A stretch of DNA of 56,435 bases, from assembly GCF_011601265.1 (NCBI RefSeq), contig NZ_JAAOLX010000016.1, positions 1-56,435 of the forward strand, written 5' to 3'. Origin of the DNA: Iodobacter violaceini. Its GTDB lineage: Bacteria > Pseudomonadota > Gammaproteobacteria > Burkholderiales > Chitinibacteraceae. The notes under the pieces were generated by a model. That model did no database searches, was not told the DNA's origin, and worked only from the letters and a program-made list of their open reading frames with translations. Positions 54,628 through 56,435 of the stretch are shown here, one piece after another; positions within the stretch are counted from its first letter, which is position 1, and each line of letters starts with the position of its first letter. The position numbers and the translations under genes are program-made.

Positions 54628-54664
54628 CAATCTTCTATAAATGCGACATAAAGCTATAGCTTTA
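54628..54664 (-). promoter_or_regulatory. Candidate ArgR (AraC-type) binding site upstream of astC
   Basis: On the minus strand TGTCGC, eight bases, AA fits exactly the half-site pattern I recall for the Pseudomonas AraC-type ArgR (TGTCGC-N8-AA). Next to it is a perfect 16-bp palindrome, TAAAGCTATAGCTTTA (54649-54664). The site is about 60-95 bases before the astC start, in the gap after the regulator gene. Confidence 0.45.
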
Positions 54665-54770
54665 CACCTTTACGACCTGGGGAAAGCAGCAGTTCTTGCA
54701 TTAGTATCTACACAACTTCAGCAGTCACTTCAGCTACAACTTCCCCTTTATATAAAGGTGTAAGCAAGAT

Positions 54771-55736
54771 TCATGACTTAGAAAAAGCGGCACGCTCATC
54801 CCGTGGGGATACGCCAAAGTGGGCGCGGTAGGCGGTAGCAAAATGCGCACCAGAAGAAAAACCACAAGATAAACCAATCTGCACTACAGAAATCCCGGTG
54901 CGTTGCAACATGGTGCGGGCCCGTTCTAATCGCAATTGCATATAGTGGCGGGCGGGCAGGGAGTCTAAATGTTGCTTAAACAGCCGCTCCAGCTGGCGGC
55001 GGGATAAATCCACATGTCGGGCCAGCTCGTCGCTGCTGAGGGGCTCTTCTAGATTGGCTTCCATTAATTGCAGCACGGCGCTGAGCTTGGGCTGGCGCTG
55101 CCCCAGTTGCAAAGCATGTGAAGTGCGTTGGCGGGTATCGGGTGTGCGCAGGTGTTCAATACATAAAGATTCAGCAATCTGCTCGGCCAGAGCAAGGCTT
55201 TGCTGCCTGGCTACTAAGGCCAGCATCGCATCCAGCGATGCAGCGCCTGCGCCACAGCTAAAATAGTTATGATCAAACTCATATATATTCTGTGTGCAAA
55301 TTACGCGGGGAAACGTCGCTGCAAATGCCCGCAGCTCAGGCCAGCGCACTGTGGCCCGGTGCTGATCTAATACGCCGCAGGCTGCCAGCCACCATGCACC
55401 GCAATCAATCGCCCCAACTAAAGTGGCGCTATTAAGCAGCGGTTTAAGCAGTGCAAGGCGCGGATCGTTCGCAAAAGGGGGGGTTTGGGAAACAACAAGT
55501 AATACATCAATCGTCAGAGAGCCGGGTAAGGCAGGAAGCTGAGGATAATGCCCGCCCGTTGCCAGTGGTATCGCAGCGCCATCTAAAGAGTAGTACTGCA
55601 CCTTATACAAAGACGCATCACTCATCGTGTTTGCCATGCCCAAAATAGTATCGATGCCAGCGATGCTCAGCAGGGGAGCCGGAGGCAAAAGCAGCACAGC
55701 AATTTGAATGACTTGGGAATTGAGTTTAAGAGGCAT
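54771..55736 (-). CDS. argR: AraC-family regulator, ArgR-like, with DJ-1/PfpI-type sensor domain
   Basis: A 321-residue GlxA-type transcription factor. The N-terminal part (about 1-190) is a DJ-1/PfpI-like domain (IQIAVLLLPPAPLLSIAGI, VGAIDCGAWWLAACGVLD). The C-terminal part (about 220-318) is the AraC DNA-binding domain with two helix-turn-helix units, SSDELARHVDLSRRQLERLF and GISVVQIGLSCGFSSGAHFA, followed by the FGVSPRDER consensus. The arginine-responsive ArgR of Pseudomonas has this layout and lies upstream of its aru operon, as here. It should activate the operon with arginine as inducer (inference). It is unrelated to the E. coli hexameric ArgR. Confidence 0.85.
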   Translation of the reverse strand: MPLKLNSQVIQIAVLLLPPAPLLSIAGIDTILGMANTMSDASLYKVQYYSLDGAAIPLATGGHYPQLPALPGSLTIDVLLVVSQTPPFANDPRLALLKPLLNSATLVGAIDCGAWWLAACGVLDQHRATVRWPELRAFAATFPRVICTQNIYEFDHNYFSCGAGAASLDAMLALVARQQSLALAEQIAESLCIEHLRTPDTRQRTSHALQLGQRQPKLSAVLQLMEANLEEPLSSDELARHVDLSRRQLERLFKQHLDSLPARHYMQLRLERARTMLQRTGISVVQIGLSCGFSSGAHFATAYRAHFGVSPRDERAAFSKS

Positions 55737-55924
55737 TTATCTATTTTTTCAGTAAATACACAGAATCGCAATTGTTGTTGTACCTGGTGTTTGAATGAAA
55801 TATTAATCAGATAACTGTTGCAGCAAAGCCTAATAAATAATCTTTCTCTCAATTTCAAACAGACATAGAGTAATAAGGGCTGGCACAATAGGCTCTAATT
55901 TATTTCAATATCTGGAATTTAACT

Positions 55925-56212
55925 ATGAATAAGAGAGAGCTCATCGAGGCCGTACTCAGGGTTGCTGAGTACGAGTTACCAGGTATTTCTAAAAAGGCAG
56001 TAGAAGCCACCTTAGAAGCACTGGGCGATGTGACTGGGGCAACTTTGAAAGGCGGCGGTGAAGTCACTTTGCCAGGGATTGGTAAATTGGCGGTAAAACA
56101 CCGCGATGCACGCGTTGGCCGCAACCCAAGAACAGGTGAACCAGTGCAAATCCCTGCGAAGAAAGCACTGAAGTACACTCCACTCAAAGCCATCAAAGAC
56201 GCAGTCGCCTAG
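55925..56212 (+). CDS. HU-family DNA-binding protein
   Basis: A 95-residue HU/IHF family nucleoid protein. It starts MNKRELIEAVLRVAEYELPG, shows the core GGGEVTLPGIGKLAVKHRDARVGRNPRTGEPVQIPAKK, where RNPRTGE is the signature of the DNA-gripping beta-arm, and ends in a C-terminal helix. HU bends and compacts DNA. It is divergently transcribed from the argR-like gene and lies just upstream of a probable rRNA promoter. TGGAA precedes the ATG. Compared with HupA/HupB it has extra residues near position 20-25 (ELPGISKKAVE), so it may be a paralogue. Confidence 0.93.
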   Translation: MNKRELIEAVLRVAEYELPGISKKAVEATLEALGDVTGATLKGGGEVTLPGIGKLAVKHRDARVGRNPRTGEPVQIPAKKALKYTPLKAIKDAVA

Positions 56213-56227
56213 TCTGCCAGCCATAAG

Positions 56228-56255
56228 AATTGATTGCTGCTTTTCTAAATCAATT
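56228..56255 (+). terminator. Weak hairpin after the HU gene
   Basis: AATTGATT pairs with AATCAATT across a 12-base loop, 16 bases after the HU stop. A true terminator is possible but the stem is short and AT-rich. Confidence 0.35.
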
Positions 56256-56292
56256 ACTTACGTTATTAAATCTTTTTTATGTTGCGCAAGGG

Positions 56293-56321
56293 TTGACCGG
56301 ATAAGGCCTCGCCGGTATAGT
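56293..56321 (+). promoter_or_regulatory. Strong sigma70 promoter, probable rRNA operon promoter
   Basis: TTGACC, a 17-base spacer and TATAGT form a near-consensus promoter. It has an A/T-rich upstream region like an UP element and a GC-rich discriminator, both typical of stringently controlled rRNA promoters. The leader downstream supports that. Confidence 0.8.
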
Positions 56322-56435
56322 TCGGCCTCTCGCTGCAGCACACACGGAAACGAAGTGATGCAGAAGCAGCGAAACGATCTTTAAAAAAATACAGTCGATG
56401 AGTGTGAGTGCTTGATTCGGAAGCGAAACAAGTGC
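56322..56435 (+). other. Probable 16S rRNA leader (5' part of an rRNA operon)
   Basis: The transcript downstream of the promoter contains GATCTTTAAAAA at 56376-56387, close to the boxA antitermination sequence, then GTGTGAGTGCTTGATTCGG and GAAACAAGTGC, resembling 16S leader sequences of Neisseriales as I recall them. The 16S gene itself would lie beyond the right edge. Confidence 0.65.

Overview
The window looks like a chromosomal segment of a betaproteobacterium, most plausibly of the order Neisseriales (Iodobacter or Deefgea-like). This is inference from the mix of genes: a type VI secretion (T6SS) block, an arginine succinyltransferase (AST) pathway with paired AruF/AruG subunits, PEP-CTERM proteins beside an exopolysaccharide locus, and what looks like the leader of an rRNA operon at the right edge. 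Placement was not tested by any search. No phage, insertion sequence, tRNA or CRISPR array was seen.

Region 1 (1-12.2 kb) is part of a T6SS locus. It begins with an AT-rich effector cassette (a truncated DUF3304 protein, then a DUF2235/Tle1-like phospholipase), followed by the ClpV sheath-recycling ATPase, a membrane-anchored protein of unknown role coupled to a PAAR spike-tip protein, an OmpA-like lipoprotein, TssA on the opposite strand, TssF and TssG. Hcp, VgrG, TssB/C/E and the TssJKLM membrane complex are not in the window.

Region 2 (12.4-22 kb) is metabolic and mixed. It has astE (last step of the AST pathway), a YdiJ-type FAD/Fe-S dehydrogenase, a DUF1338 protein with the metal-site spacing of 2-oxoadipate dioxygenase/decarboxylase, and a divergent LysR regulator. 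Together these suggest a 2-oxoadipate to D-2-hydroxyglutarate to 2-oxoglutarate route. A lipoprotein and a small outer-membrane barrel follow.

Region 3 (22-49.3 kb) is a large surface-polysaccharide and biofilm locus. LapD (c-di-GMP receptor) and a Wzy/ligase lie at the left end; LapG (the protease LapD controls) lies 18 kb away at the right. Between them WcaJ, Gmd, Wzx, Wzy, four glycosyltransferases, four acyltransferases and an SGNH lipoprotein run on the plus strand. The stretch from wzx to the second acyltransferase 3 gene (29.3-39.4 kb) is clearly more AT-rich than its flanks, like an exchangeable serotype cassette. A VpsM/N/O/P-like export module (outer-membrane barrel, export protein, tyrosine autokinase, PHP-type phosphatase, VpsP-like protein) runs on the minus strand. 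One intact and one decayed PEP-CTERM gene are also present.

Region 4 (49.4-55.7 kb) is the arginine catabolic operon (astC, aruF, aruG, astD) behind an AraC-family ArgR-like regulator, with an ArgR-like half-site upstream of astC and two REP-like elements inside the operon. astB is absent from the window.

Region 5 (55.9 kb to the end) holds an HU-family gene, then a strong sigma70-type promoter and a boxA-like sequence that probably begin an rRNA operon whose 16S gene lies beyond the edge.
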